NCBI GenBank assembly: GCA_963663945.1
Contig: OY760687.1
Span: 1,116,001 to 1,180,000, forward strand
DNA length: 64,000 nucleotides
Source: Bin87 sp963663945
GTDB lineage: Bacteria > Chloroflexota > Dehalococcoidia > Lucifugimonadales > UBA3495
Reading direction: 5' to 3'
Shown: piece after piece, positions 37,012-44,995 of the stretch
How positions within the stretch are numbered: position 1 is the stretch's first letter
Layout: each line of letters begins with the position of its first letter
Program-made: the position numbers and the translations under genes
Notes under the pieces: model-generated
What the model was told of the DNA's origin: nothing
Database searches by the model: none
The model's input: the letters and a program-made list of their open reading frames with translations, nothing else

Positions 37012-38139
37012 ATGGATCTTGGTCTTTTCTATCAAATTCAGGTTCCCAAGCCCTGGGACGACAAGAGCGAAACTCGCAAGTTCCAGGAAATGATGGAGCA
37101 GGTGTGCTTCGCGGAAGAAATCGGCATGACCTCAGTGTGGTTCGTCGAGCACCATTTTCGCTCGGAATGGTCCCACTCCAGCGCACCCGACATCACCCTT
37201 GCAGCAATCAGCCAGCGCACCACCAACATGCGACTGGGAATAGCCGTGGTCTTGGCGCCCTTGCATCATCCGTTGAACGTCGCGTCCCGCATGGCAACGT
37301 TGGATGTGATCTCCGGCGGGCGCGTGGACCTGGGCATCGGCCGCTCGGGGTACCCATACCAAATGCTGCCCTATGGCTCGGATCTGGCGGACGTGTCAGA
37401 GATGGTCGAGGAATACCTGCAGATCATTCCGGGGGCGTGGACTGAGGAGACGTTCGGGTTTGAAGGCAAGCACTACCAGATACCGCCTCGCGAGGTGATC
37501 CCCAAGCCCGTACAGAAGCCGCATCCTCCCATTTGGCAGGCGGTCAGTCAGGAATCCACAGCCGAGAAAGTGGGTCGCCAGGGTCTGGGTTGTCTGGCGC
37601 AAACCAGCGTTGGGCTGGACCGGGCTGAGGGTTTGATCCGGATTTACCGTGACGCCATCGCGAATCCTGAGCCGGCCACCAAACTGGTTTATCCGCGTGT
37701 GGCCGGAAACACCGTAGGCCTGTGCATGGAGAACCGACAAAAAGCGTTTGAGCGCGCCGAAACCATCATCGACTGGTATCGTGAGCAACAGCGCATTCGT
37801 GATTCATACGTGTGGCAGGGATACGATCCCGCCAGGGTTCCCGAAGACTACCAGTGGCACTATCAGCGTGCGGTCAACGCCGACAGCGCGCGTGCCGACG
37901 CGGTTAGTTCACGCCAATTGATTGAAGAAGGTGGCCGTTTCTGTATCGGCGATCCCGACGATTGCATCAAGTATATTGAAGACTACGAGCGGATGGGTGT
38001 CGACGAGATCATGCCGCTGTTTCAGGTAGGGCCAGTGACGCATGCTGAAGTCATGGAGACCTTGCGCCTGTTCGGAAAGCACATCATCCCGCATTTCAAG
38101 GAGAAAGCCCGTCGTGAAGCTCTGGCGGCCGACGACTGA
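37012..38139 (+). CDS. LLM-class flavin-dependent oxidoreductase (bacterial luciferase-like)
   Basis: 375 residues from ATG 37012, preceded by AGGGAGG. The start MDLGLFYQIQVPKPW is followed by MTSVWFVEHHFRSEW near 45-60, TTNMRLGIAVVLAPLHHPLNVA near 80-100, and LDVISGGRVDLGIGRSGYP near 108-126, all hallmarks of the luciferase-like monooxygenase family. The large GGRVDLGIGRG block contacts flavin phosphate. Members use FMN or F420 and oxidise many organic substrates (aldehydes, alkanes, sulfonates); the substrate cannot be assigned. A perfect terminator follows. A reduced flavin supplier is needed, for example the flavin reductase-like protein at 58.7 kb. Confidence 0.85.
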   Translation: MDLGLFYQIQVPKPWDDKSETRKFQEMMEQVCFAEEIGMTSVWFVEHHFRSEWSHSSAPDITLAAISQRTTNMRLGIAVVLAPLHHPLNVASRMATLDVISGGRVDLGIGRSGYPYQMLPYGSDLADVSEMVEEYLQIIPGAWTEETFGFEGKHYQIPPREVIPKPVQKPHPPIWQAVSQESTAEKVGRQGLGCLAQTSVGLDRAEGLIRIYRDAIANPEPATKLVYPRVAGNTVGLCMENRQKAFERAETIIDWYREQQRIRDSYVWQGYDPARVPEDYQWHYQRAVNADSARADAVSSRQLIEEGGRFCIGDPDDCIKYIEDYERMGVDEIMPLFQVGPVTHAEVMETLRLFGKHIIPHFKEKARREALAADD

Positions 38140-38195
38140 CCGAGCCGTTGGAGCGCGTTGCCAATTGCAGGGCGCTCCCTGATTTCGACACACTT

Positions 38196-38222
38196 GAGGG
38201 GCGGGTCATTGACCCGCCCCTC
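38196..38222. terminator. Perfect hairpin between convergent LLM and tubulin-like genes
   Basis: GAGGGGCGGGTC (38196-38207) pairs over 12 bp with GACCCGCCCCTC (38211-38222) around ATT. A short TTG follows on the plus strand and CAAG on the other, so it probably ends both transcripts. Confidence 0.75.
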
Positions 38223-38249
38223 TTGTAAGCCTGATTTTGGACCGACCGA

Positions 38250-39755
38250 CTAGCGCCCGTACTCGCTGCCCGCGCCGTTCCCGTAACCGTTGCCATAGCC
38301 ATATGGCTGTCGGTCTTCGGTAGCCATTCGAGTCCGCTCGCGTTCGAGCCGAACCTGCTGGCCGCGAGAGACGTATCCGTACTGGGATTCGGGATCGTGG
38401 CCGTTGGGCGGCGGCATGAAGTGGCGGGACCCGAAACCGGCGTATTCCAGAGTGCCAGCCAGCTGCATCGGCGTGTTGTCCTCGCCCATGATGTCGCTGA
38501 TGGTCGGAATGTTGTCGTTCTGCAGCGGGAAGAACAGGGAGATGTGCATATGCCGATCGTCCGGGGACTGCTGGAAGTTGGACGACGCGAATGACCACAT
38601 GACGTTCGGGTAAGCAACGTCGAAGTCTTCGCGGTGCATCTGGTCCTGGACGTCTGCCGCTATTTCGGCCAAACCCGAAGGCTCCACCGGCAAGGTGATC
38701 ACCATGCGCATCACGGTGTCGCCCTCAGGGAATGGATGCTTTGCCAACTGCAGGTCGGTGCGCTTGGGATCCATGATGTCCCACATCGCCGATTTTATCG
38801 CGAACGGCAACTGCTTGGCGTTGTCGTTCACCACCACGATTTCCCGACCCCGGAAAGGCCCAAACAGCCGGGACCCGTTGCGAGTATCGGCTATGTCAAC
38901 GCGGCGGTTCAGCACGCGCACCCCAAACCAACCGTTGGAGTAGTCACCGAAGCTGTTGACGGTTTCCGCCATCGAACCCGCGTCAACCTGATACCGCATG
39001 CCGGCTTCCATTGAAGCGAGAGCAATGGCAAGCTTGTCGTCCAGGCGTTCGAAGTTCGGAGACATGCCGTTATCGGTGATCAGGGCCGGATGACGCTGCA
39101 ATTCCTGGACACCGCGGCTATTTCGTACCAGCCGCGTGCCGATGGTTTCCTCGTACGCGCCCCACGTTTCGCGGCGCATATTTTCCTTGAGAACGGCTTC
39201 GCTGGGCACCAATACTATGGGGAGAAAGGTGGCTTCCGGGAAGCGCTCACGCATCAACCCGTGCAGCACACCGCCGAGCTTGGCGTGGCCGCCAAATCCC
39301 AGCCATTCCAGGATCAACTGTGGGGGTGAACCCACCTCTTCGGAACGGCGCGCAACGGTATCCACCATGCGTTCCATGTCCCGATGAATCAGGCCGTAGA
39401 AGTCCTTGTACGCGTTGGGGTCCCGCAGGAACCCGTCAACTTTCGGGAGGAAGCCGGGAATTATTACCGGCAACTGCCCGCCACGAACACGGCGCATCGA
39501 GCGAGTTTCAGTATCGATGGAGTCGATGGTGCCCTGGTTGCAGTCGTACATCAACAGGCTCTGCACGCGGTCCAAGACCCCGGCTTCGCCCATACGCCTG
39601 GCCCAACGCCAACTCCGCTTGTATCCCGCAGTGCCGACCGCTATCGAAACGATCGGTGGCGGAGTGCCTTCGCGAGTGAGATCGCTCTGCGCGCCCAGTC
39701 TATGTGGGGCATTGCGGCGAATGTGGAAAGTGCGATTCTGATTCTTCGGCGGCAT
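38250..39755 (-). CDS. Divergent tubulin/FtsZ-superfamily-like protein A
   Basis: 501 residues. A central GTPase-like layout is visible. VSIAVGTAGYKRS near 35-48 sits where FtsZ has GxGGxG. LMYDCNQGTIDS near 70 follows the second strand. LEWLGFGGHAKLGGVLH near 145-162 is at the place of the tubulin signature GGGTGSG, followed by ATFLPIVLVPSE, like FtsZ VAVVTKPFxxE. DNGMSPNFERLDDKLAIALA resembles the guanine-contact helix region. The C-terminal domain (about 340-430) has VMRMVITLPVEPSGLAEIAADV, like the second FtsZ domain. The canonical signature is absent, so GTP binding is unproven. A Tyr/Gly/Arg-rich tail (about 460-501) looks disordered. A paralogue is encoded 250 bp upstream. Function unknown; a filament-forming role is inferred. 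Confidence 0.55.
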   Translation of the reverse strand: MPPKNQNRTFHIRRNAPHRLGAQSDLTREGTPPPIVSIAVGTAGYKRSWRWARRMGEAGVLDRVQSLLMYDCNQGTIDSIDTETRSMRRVRGGQLPVIIPGFLPKVDGFLRDPNAYKDFYGLIHRDMERMVDTVARRSEEVGSPPQLILEWLGFGGHAKLGGVLHGLMRERFPEATFLPIVLVPSEAVLKENMRRETWGAYEETIGTRLVRNSRGVQELQRHPALITDNGMSPNFERLDDKLAIALASMEAGMRYQVDAGSMAETVNSFGDYSNGWFGVRVLNRRVDIADTRNGSRLFGPFRGREIVVVNDNAKQLPFAIKSAMWDIMDPKRTDLQLAKHPFPEGDTVMRMVITLPVEPSGLAEIAADVQDQMHREDFDVAYPNVMWSFASSNFQQSPDDRHMHISLFFPLQNDNIPTISDIMGEDNTPMQLAGTLEYAGFGSRHFMPPPNGHDPESQYGYVSRGQQVRLERERTRMATEDRQPYGYGNGYGNGAGSEYGR

Positions 39756-40005
39756 AGTTATGTTTACCCCCTATTTGACTTGGGAGGAACTGGCCCAGTA
39801 GCAGAGAAAGTAGATTTCGCTTTAGACTAACTACCGTAGACCTAGCAATAGTGCAGGTCGGCCGCACCCTCATGGGCGGAGGATCCACACCAATCCGCAC
39901 GGCATAGTTGAATACCTTGACAGTAACAGAAACGACTCTACCAGATGAAAACAAATACGTCAAACCCGATGCATTGCGGACAATTCAAAAAAAACGCTTG
40001 TCTTG

Positions 40006-41379
40006 CTAAACATATCGGACATGCCCCTGGCCATCATCCTCGAATTCCGTAGCAGTGTCCGCCGGTGGCAATATCGGATTGGGCGCCGGATCGCGCAGGT
40101 GAAAATACGACCCAAAGCCCGTCTCCGCCAACACCGTCGCTCCGTAAGAAGGCGTCGCCTTCTGTCCACGCAGTATCTCGGTGACGCCCTGTAATTCGCC
40201 GTTCACAGGATAGATCCTGGTGACGTGCATATATGGGTCAGGCTCGATACCGTCCGTGAAACGCGCGGTGTTGAACGCGATGTCCAGGTTGGTAAACCGG
40301 TCGAAGATATTGCTGTGGTCGAGCGCCTCTGCTGCTTGGGCCGCCACGGGCTCCAGTTCGTCACCGTGCAACGGCAACGACACGACTATTTCCTGAGGTG
40401 CGTTGGGGGGTTGATTGATCCCTTCCGCAAGCTGAGCCGCCGCATCCAGGGTCGACCAAATGGCGTTGCCCAACAACGCAGATAAATTGTCGTCCTCACC
40501 CACGGCCGCGTATTGGCGCCACCAGGGAGGGAAGTTCAACCACTCGAACTTCCGAGTGACGGGCATCTTGCGCTTTACAGCGGCCATGCCGAGCCACCCG
40601 CTCGAGGCGGGCATGAGGCGTCGCAGGGTCACGCCCAACTGGCTGATGGAGGGATCGTTTTCTTCCCCAAATTCTGCCACTTCAAACCCGGCAAGGCCGG
40701 TAGCCAGGCGAGCGTCGTCTTCACGGGCGTTGACATCTGACTGCGTGGTTACCAGGCAGTTGGCCCCTGACAGCAGGTTTTCGTATTGCTCCCAGATGTA
40801 TCGCCTGGTCCACTCTTCGGAAATGTGGTCCTTGGGCAGCATCATGACCGGCAGGACCGTGGAGTTGGGGAATGCGTTCTGCATCTTCTGGTGCAGGATG
40901 CCGCCGAGCACTGCGTGCCCGGAAAACCCCATGAACTCGATGATGGTCTCGGGTACACGGCCGCACCGTTCGGAGTGGAGCATCACCTGGCTGATGATGT
41001 TTTCCATATCCCGTTCCAGCGGTCCACGGAAATCCCGGAATCGCGTCGGGTCACGCATGAAACCATTGGGAACCGGAACGTAGTTCGGGAACAGTATCTG
41101 GGTGCCGGCGCCAGTGCGCGCGGAGCCGAAAGACTTTTGCAGCGTCTTTTGTACGTTGGACACGGTGACTTCGTTGCAGTCGTAGTAAACCGAAGTCTGG
41201 ATACGGCCGGCGGCTGAAAGTTCGGACATGCGCTCCGAAAATAGCATGGCCCGTCGCACTCCGGCCGTTCCTACACCCACCACAACCAGCGTTGGCGGGG
41301 TACTCTCAACCACACCGCGCTTCGCGGTATGGAGGAGGCGGTGGTTGCGGCTGCGCGCTCTGACAAAAGACGATGGCAT
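40006..41379 (-). CDS. Divergent tubulin/FtsZ-superfamily-like protein B
   Basis: 457 residues from ATG 41379, chosen because its N-terminus (MPSSFVRARSRNHR) lines up with that of the downstream paralogue; a frame continuing to ATG 41421 would add 14 residues. The same blocks are present: VVVGVGTAGVRRAM near 32-45, VYYDCNEVTVSNV near 63-75, IEFMGFSGHAVLGGILH near 147-163 followed by STVLPVMMLPKD, and a C-terminal PQEIVVSLPLHGDELEP domain. Identity to protein A is clear but low overall. The fold is inferred to be tubulin-like, with the glycine-rich loop altered to GFSGHxxLGG in both copies. No Shine-Dalgarno is obvious. It is upstream in the pair and probably co-expressed with A. Confidence 0.55.
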   Translation of the reverse strand: MPSSFVRARSRNHRLLHTAKRGVVESTPPTLVVVGVGTAGVRRAMLFSERMSELSAAGRIQTSVYYDCNEVTVSNVQKTLQKSFGSARTGAGTQILFPNYVPVPNGFMRDPTRFRDFRGPLERDMENIISQVMLHSERCGRVPETIIEFMGFSGHAVLGGILHQKMQNAFPNSTVLPVMMLPKDHISEEWTRRYIWEQYENLLSGANCLVTTQSDVNAREDDARLATGLAGFEVAEFGEENDPSISQLGVTLRRLMPASSGWLGMAAVKRKMPVTRKFEWLNFPPWWRQYAAVGEDDNLSALLGNAIWSTLDAAAQLAEGINQPPNAPQEIVVSLPLHGDELEPVAAQAAEALDHSNIFDRFTNLDIAFNTARFTDGIEPDPYMHVTRIYPVNGELQGVTEILRGQKATPSYGATVLAETGFGSYFHLRDPAPNPILPPADTATEFEDDGQGHVRYV

Positions 41380-41507
41380 GTTTACACGTGAACCGACATG
41401 GGTGGCCGACGCGGACCCCATTACGGGTCCGTCGTCGGCCTTATTCTAGCGCGGTTTCCTTAGCGTCGCCAAGCCACCGCGATGACCGGCTTCGCCGTGA
41501 TTGCTGG

Positions 41508-42308
41508 TTATGTTCCTGGCTTTAGGAACTCCAACACTGCGTCGACGAACCCTTCCGGATCTTCGATCTGGGGAATATGTCCTACGCCGGGCATGATGTG
41601 CTTGCGTGCGCGGGCGATGTTGTTGTGGAGCAGTTCTTCCCCGTCGCGCAGTCGGTCGACTTCACCGTACAGTACGAGGGTTTCGCGTGCGCTCACCTGG
41701 GGTAGCCGGGTCATAATGTCGTACCAGGCCAGCGATTCGTGCAGCTTTTTGACCCAGGCGCCAGCCTGCGCTCGCGTACCGTTATTTGCGTCCACCCATT
41801 CCTGACGGGGCTCGGCGAACGTCGTGGACTCCTTGGCGGACTCCATGGTGCGGGGCACGGGCATTCCGTCGGCGTCATAACCGGCTGCCGCCTCGGCGAT
41901 CCGCTCCGGGGCAGTACGGGCATCCCAAACCGGGGCGCCGACCAGGACCAGTTTATCCAGTCGTTCCGGGAATGAGGCGGCCATTTCGGTCGCCAGCACG
42001 GCTCCGACCGAATTGCCAACGTAGTGTCCGCGGTGGATGTTGAGGATCTGGCAGGCGTCATCAAGAGCCTGCGCATAGTCCGGTATGTTGAAATGGCGGG
42101 TGGGTTTGTCGGACTCGCCATGTCCGAGCATATCGAACGCATAGCAGGTGTAGTGCTGGCTGAAAGAATCTATGACTGAGCTCCACGCCCATGTGGATGT
42201 GCCCAGGGGATGCAGCATCACCAGCGGGTAGCCGGCGCCCTGCTTGACAAAGTGCATGTTGCCTTCACGAGTGGGGACGGTGTCGGTAAGGTCGCGCCGC
42301 ACGAACAT
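41508..42308 (-). CDS. Alpha/beta-hydrolase
   Basis: 266 residues from ATG 42308, with AGGAGG (plus-strand 42317-42322) eight bases upstream; longer frames lack a site. The catalytic triad is visible: Ser in GNSVGA (about 93), Asp in LYGEVDRL (about 216), His in MPGVGHIPQIE (about 243). An oxyanion-type HPLG motif at about 31-34 (LHPLGTSTWAW) is typical of haloalkane/epoxide/ester hydrolases of this family. The lid region in the middle is variable, so the substrate cannot be stated. It lies next to the divergent tubulin-like pair, ending 86 bases from the upstream end of protein B, on the same strand. Confidence 0.85.
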   Translation of the reverse strand: MFVRRDLTDTVPTREGNMHFVKQGAGYPLVMLHPLGTSTWAWSSVIDSFSQHYTCYAFDMLGHGESDKPTRHFNIPDYAQALDDACQILNIHRGHYVGNSVGAVLATEMAASFPERLDKLVLVGAPVWDARTAPERIAEAAAGYDADGMPVPRTMESAKESTTFAEPRQEWVDANNGTRAQAGAWVKKLHESLAWYDIMTRLPQVSARETLVLYGEVDRLRDGEELLHNNIARARKHIMPGVGHIPQIEDPEGFVDAVLEFLKPGT

Positions 42309-42476
42309 GATCGTGGCCTCCTGAGAGTCTGTGGCCGAACTGAACTGGAACTCGCGCCGGGGTCGGCCGGACGGTTGCCGCAATGCTAGCGACGGGCCCG
42401 GACAAAGTCAATCGCGCCACAAGGAGCCGACCGGTAGACCCGGGGCAAAATCGAGCGCAAACCCGGAAACACAAAA

Positions 42477-42500
42477 AGCCGGGGGAACACTCCCCCGGCT
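42477..42500 (-). terminator. Strong rho-independent terminator of the small membrane-protein gene
   Basis: AGCCGGGGGA (42477-42486) pairs perfectly with TCCCCCGGCT (42491-42500). On the minus strand the stem is followed by the T-run that is read as AAAAA at 42473-42477. Confidence 0.9.
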
Positions 42501-42535
42501 CGAATGCCTGGTTGTTGTCGGAAGGTCGGTGGAAC

Positions 42536-42685
42536 TTAGTCGGCTGCCTGCGGAGCGAAGTCCTCGCGGGCCGTTGGGGCCACGGTCTGCACGCTCTTCT
42601 CGTGCCGGCGGAGGATGAAACGAGGCACGATAACCCAGAGGGCGAAAAGTCCTACAAAAGCGGCTCCGGCGGCGATGGCAATCAT
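42536..42685 (-). CDS. Small single-pass membrane protein, 49 residues
   Basis: ATG at 42685 follows GGAG at a suitable distance. The protein is a single hydrophobic segment (about residues 2-21, IAIAAGAAFVGLFALWVIV) with a basic patch RFILRRHEK after it and an acidic/Ala tail, so the N-terminus is probably outside. It is followed by its own perfect terminator, which supports it as a real gene. No family was recognised. Similar tiny proteins sometimes assist membrane complexes, but no partner is evident here. Confidence 0.65.
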   Translation of the reverse strand: MIAIAAGAAFVGLFALWVIVPRFILRRHEKSVQTVAPTAREDFAPQAAD

Positions 42686-42826
42686 TTTTCTGTCTCCAAT
42701 CTGGGTTGAGGGACGCTGCCCGTTTCGTTGGAGACAGTATCGCGGTCGGGTGTTACGCGGATTTTGCGCCAATGTAACGACTGTGTTACCGATCGACGAA
42801 ATGAACGCCGGCCTACAAGGATTGGG

Positions 42827-43843
42827 CTAGACCTGCCGAGCCCTCACTCCCAGCCACCAGTGCTTGCCCTTCCCGCGGCGTTTGCGCTCGTATCCATGCG
42901 CCCGGAGTTCGAGGCCGAACTTGCGCTGGCTGTGGGCCAGATAACCCTGATCCAGGCACCATTGCGCATATGAGGCATACAGGTCGCCGGCCGGCGACAT
43001 TGCTTCCGCACCGGTGGAGCACACATCGGCGACGAAATCGTCGATTGGACCGCACTCGTTGGCTTGCGAGGCTATCGTTATTGCCGGTTGGGGTGGTCCG
43101 TCGGGCGCGATCCAACCGGATCCTGGCTCCGGTCCGGAGGCCGCTGGACCCTCTTGGCGCAGGCGTCCAGTGCCGCTGCCATAGCCCGGGATCGCAGGAC
43201 TGACTCCGTCCGGGTTCCCCGGTGACAACTCTTCGAAAGCAGTGTAATCACCCTTCGCGATTGCGGCTGCGTCTGGAACCGGCATACCGTCCACGCAATA
43301 GGACGCAAACAGCACCAGATCGAGATAGGACGCGAGCCCGCCCAGGTGTTCCCACCTGACCTCTCGCCCGTTCCATGTCGAAGCGTCCAGGGTGAGGTCC
43401 ATCGCCGGGCATTCGAAGCGCCGGCGATATTCCATCGGAACGACCCAGGTCGGGTTCAGCAATTCCCGGTCCAGGCTGTGCGAGGTGACATAACAGACGG
43501 CACGCACTGCTCTCACACTGGGGTCGGGTTCTTCCAGCGGGTCGTCAGCGGAAATGCCGTCCAATTCGCGTTGGGTCTGCAGGGCGCAAAGGGCGAACGC
43601 GGCACGGACCTGGTTGCTGGCGCACCGGAGCAGCCCGCGTTGGTCGGACATTTCCAGTGGAACACTGGCGTCCATCGGCTGCCCATCCGCTGTATAGACT
43701 TCCGTGCTGGCCGGTACAAACGCTGGGGTTATCAATCCCCGGTGCGCTGCCGCGTAAAACGCCATGGCTACGCACAGGTTCTCCCTGGCCAGGCGGATAC
43801 GTTGGCCGGGAGTAAGAGCGGATGTCGATGGAGAGTTGGTCAA
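42827..43843 (-). CDS. Unknown protein with phage-primase-type (Pox_D5-like) C-terminal winged helix
   Basis: 338 residues. The N-terminal ~210 residues are unrecognised; they include LRCASNQVRAAFALCALQTQ and LDLVLFASYCVDGMPVPD. After a Pro/Gly-rich linker (about 215-250) the C-terminal ~65 residues read AGDLYASYAQWCLDQGY and then QRKFGLELRAHGYERKR, ending WWLGVRAR. This matches the winged-helix domain at the end of P4-type phage/plasmid primases (usual form LYxxYxxWCxxxGxxxxSxxxFGxxLxxxGxxxxR). No primase or helicase domain is present here. The protein may be a remnant or a repurposed DNA-binding protein. No phage genes flank it. Confidence 0.65.
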   Translation of the reverse strand: MTNSPSTSALTPGQRIRLARENLCVAMAFYAAAHRGLITPAFVPASTEVYTADGQPMDASVPLEMSDQRGLLRCASNQVRAAFALCALQTQRELDGISADDPLEEPDPSVRAVRAVCYVTSHSLDRELLNPTWVVPMEYRRRFECPAMDLTLDASTWNGREVRWEHLGGLASYLDLVLFASYCVDGMPVPDAAAIAKGDYTAFEELSPGNPDGVSPAIPGYGSGTGRLRQEGPAASGPEPGSGWIAPDGPPQPAITIASQANECGPIDDFVADVCSTGAEAMSPAGDLYASYAQWCLDQGYLAHSQRKFGLELRAHGYERKRRGKGKHWWLGVRARQV

Positions 43844-43859
43844 TGGGCCAATTGGGTAA

Positions 43860-43881
43860 GGGGCAGATGAACATCCGCCCC
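43860..43881 (-). terminator. Weak hairpin beyond the MDR dehydrogenase gene
   Basis: GGGGCAGATG pairs with CATCCGCCCC with one mismatch and a two-base loop, 36 bases past the stop on the minus strand. There is no clear T-run. Confidence 0.35.
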
Positions 43882-43916
43882 TGGAGCGCCGGGTTATTTG
43901 ACCACGACGATTGCGA

Positions 43917-44888
43917 CTATTTGTTGATGTCCATCACCACCTTGATGATGCCATCCTCGCGCTGCTCGTACATGTCGTAGGCAGTTTGAATGTCTGAGAA
44001 ACCGACACGATGGGTGATCATCTCAGCGGGATCTGCCCATCCCCGGGAGCGCAGGTCCACCATGTCCTGGATCTGGCTGATGGGATCGCCACTGCGGGCG
44101 CCGGTGGTTGGGATGATGCGCGGTTGCTTGTCCATCCACAGGTTGTGCTCGATGGGCACCATGTGGTCGCTCTGGATGCCGAAGATGATGACCTGCCCGA
44201 ACTGGCGCACGTGGCGGAAACACTCGTTCAGCGGTTCCGGGTAACCCGCGGCTTCAACGCACACGTCCGGGCCACGGCCCTTGGTGATTTCCATAACCGC
44301 TTCCGCTACGTCCTGCTTGTCGGGGTTGATCCGGTGAGTGGACCCCATCTGCTTGGACTTTTCGAGACGATAGTCCAGCGGATCGACCACAATAACGTTG
44401 CGGGCGCCCATGCGGGACAGGATCATGGTGAAGCTGAGGCCGATGCTGCCCTGGCCGAATATCAGGATATTCTGCTGCAGCGGGCTGCCCATCTGCCGGC
44501 AGGAGTAAAGCACGGTTCCCGGCGGTTGGCACATGACCCATTCATCCAGCCCGCCCTCATCGGGCAACAGGGCCAGGCGGCCCGGCTCGGACAGCACATA
44601 CTCGCAGAGCCCGCCGGTTCCGGGGTACGGAATCGTGATGACGCGCTGTCCCTCGTGGAACTCGTCCGTCTTGCTCTCGATGATTACGCCGGCCAGCTCG
44701 TGAGCGCCCTTGCAGGGGGCCATCGGGTACTCCGATTCGTCCAGCACCGGCCCGTAGGTGTGACGGATGTCCGAACCGCAGACGCTGACGCATTCCATCT
44801 TGACCAGGACCTGCCCGTCGGCCGGAGCGGGAGTATCGACGTCGGTGAATTCCCACCGCTTGGGGGCTACCAGTTGGGCTGCTTTCAT
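43917..44888 (-). CDS. Zinc-type MDR alcohol dehydrogenase
   Basis: 323 residues from ATG 44888 (AGGAG upstream). The zinc/catalytic region CGSDIRHTYG near 35 and GAHELAGVI near 63 belong to the medium-chain dehydrogenase family. The nucleotide-binding GQGSIGLSFTMILSRMGA starts near 150. GRGPDVCVEAAGYPEP near 212 is the usual strand-turn of the Rossmann domain. The structural-zinc Cys cluster of many members is not obvious. These enzymes oxidise alcohols, sugars or polyols with NAD(P). The neighbour upstream is a hydantoinase-like gene on the same strand, 107 bases away. Confidence 0.85.
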   Translation of the reverse strand: MKAAQLVAPKRWEFTDVDTPAPADGQVLVKMECVSVCGSDIRHTYGPVLDESEYPMAPCKGAHELAGVIIESKTDEFHEGQRVITIPYPGTGGLCEYVLSEPGRLALLPDEGGLDEWVMCQPPGTVLYSCRQMGSPLQQNILIFGQGSIGLSFTMILSRMGARNVIVVDPLDYRLEKSKQMGSTHRINPDKQDVAEAVMEITKGRGPDVCVEAAGYPEPLNECFRHVRQFGQVIIFGIQSDHMVPIEHNLWMDKQPRIIPTTGARSGDPISQIQDMVDLRSRGWADPAEMITHRVGFSDIQTAYDMYEQREDGIIKVVMDINK

Positions 44889-44995
44889 TTGGGGTTTGCT
44901 CCTTTGAAATAACGCGAAGGGTCGTGCGACGGACGCACTACCTGGCAATCATAGTATGCGGGCGGATTTGGCGACAAGGGTGTCGGGATCGGAGA

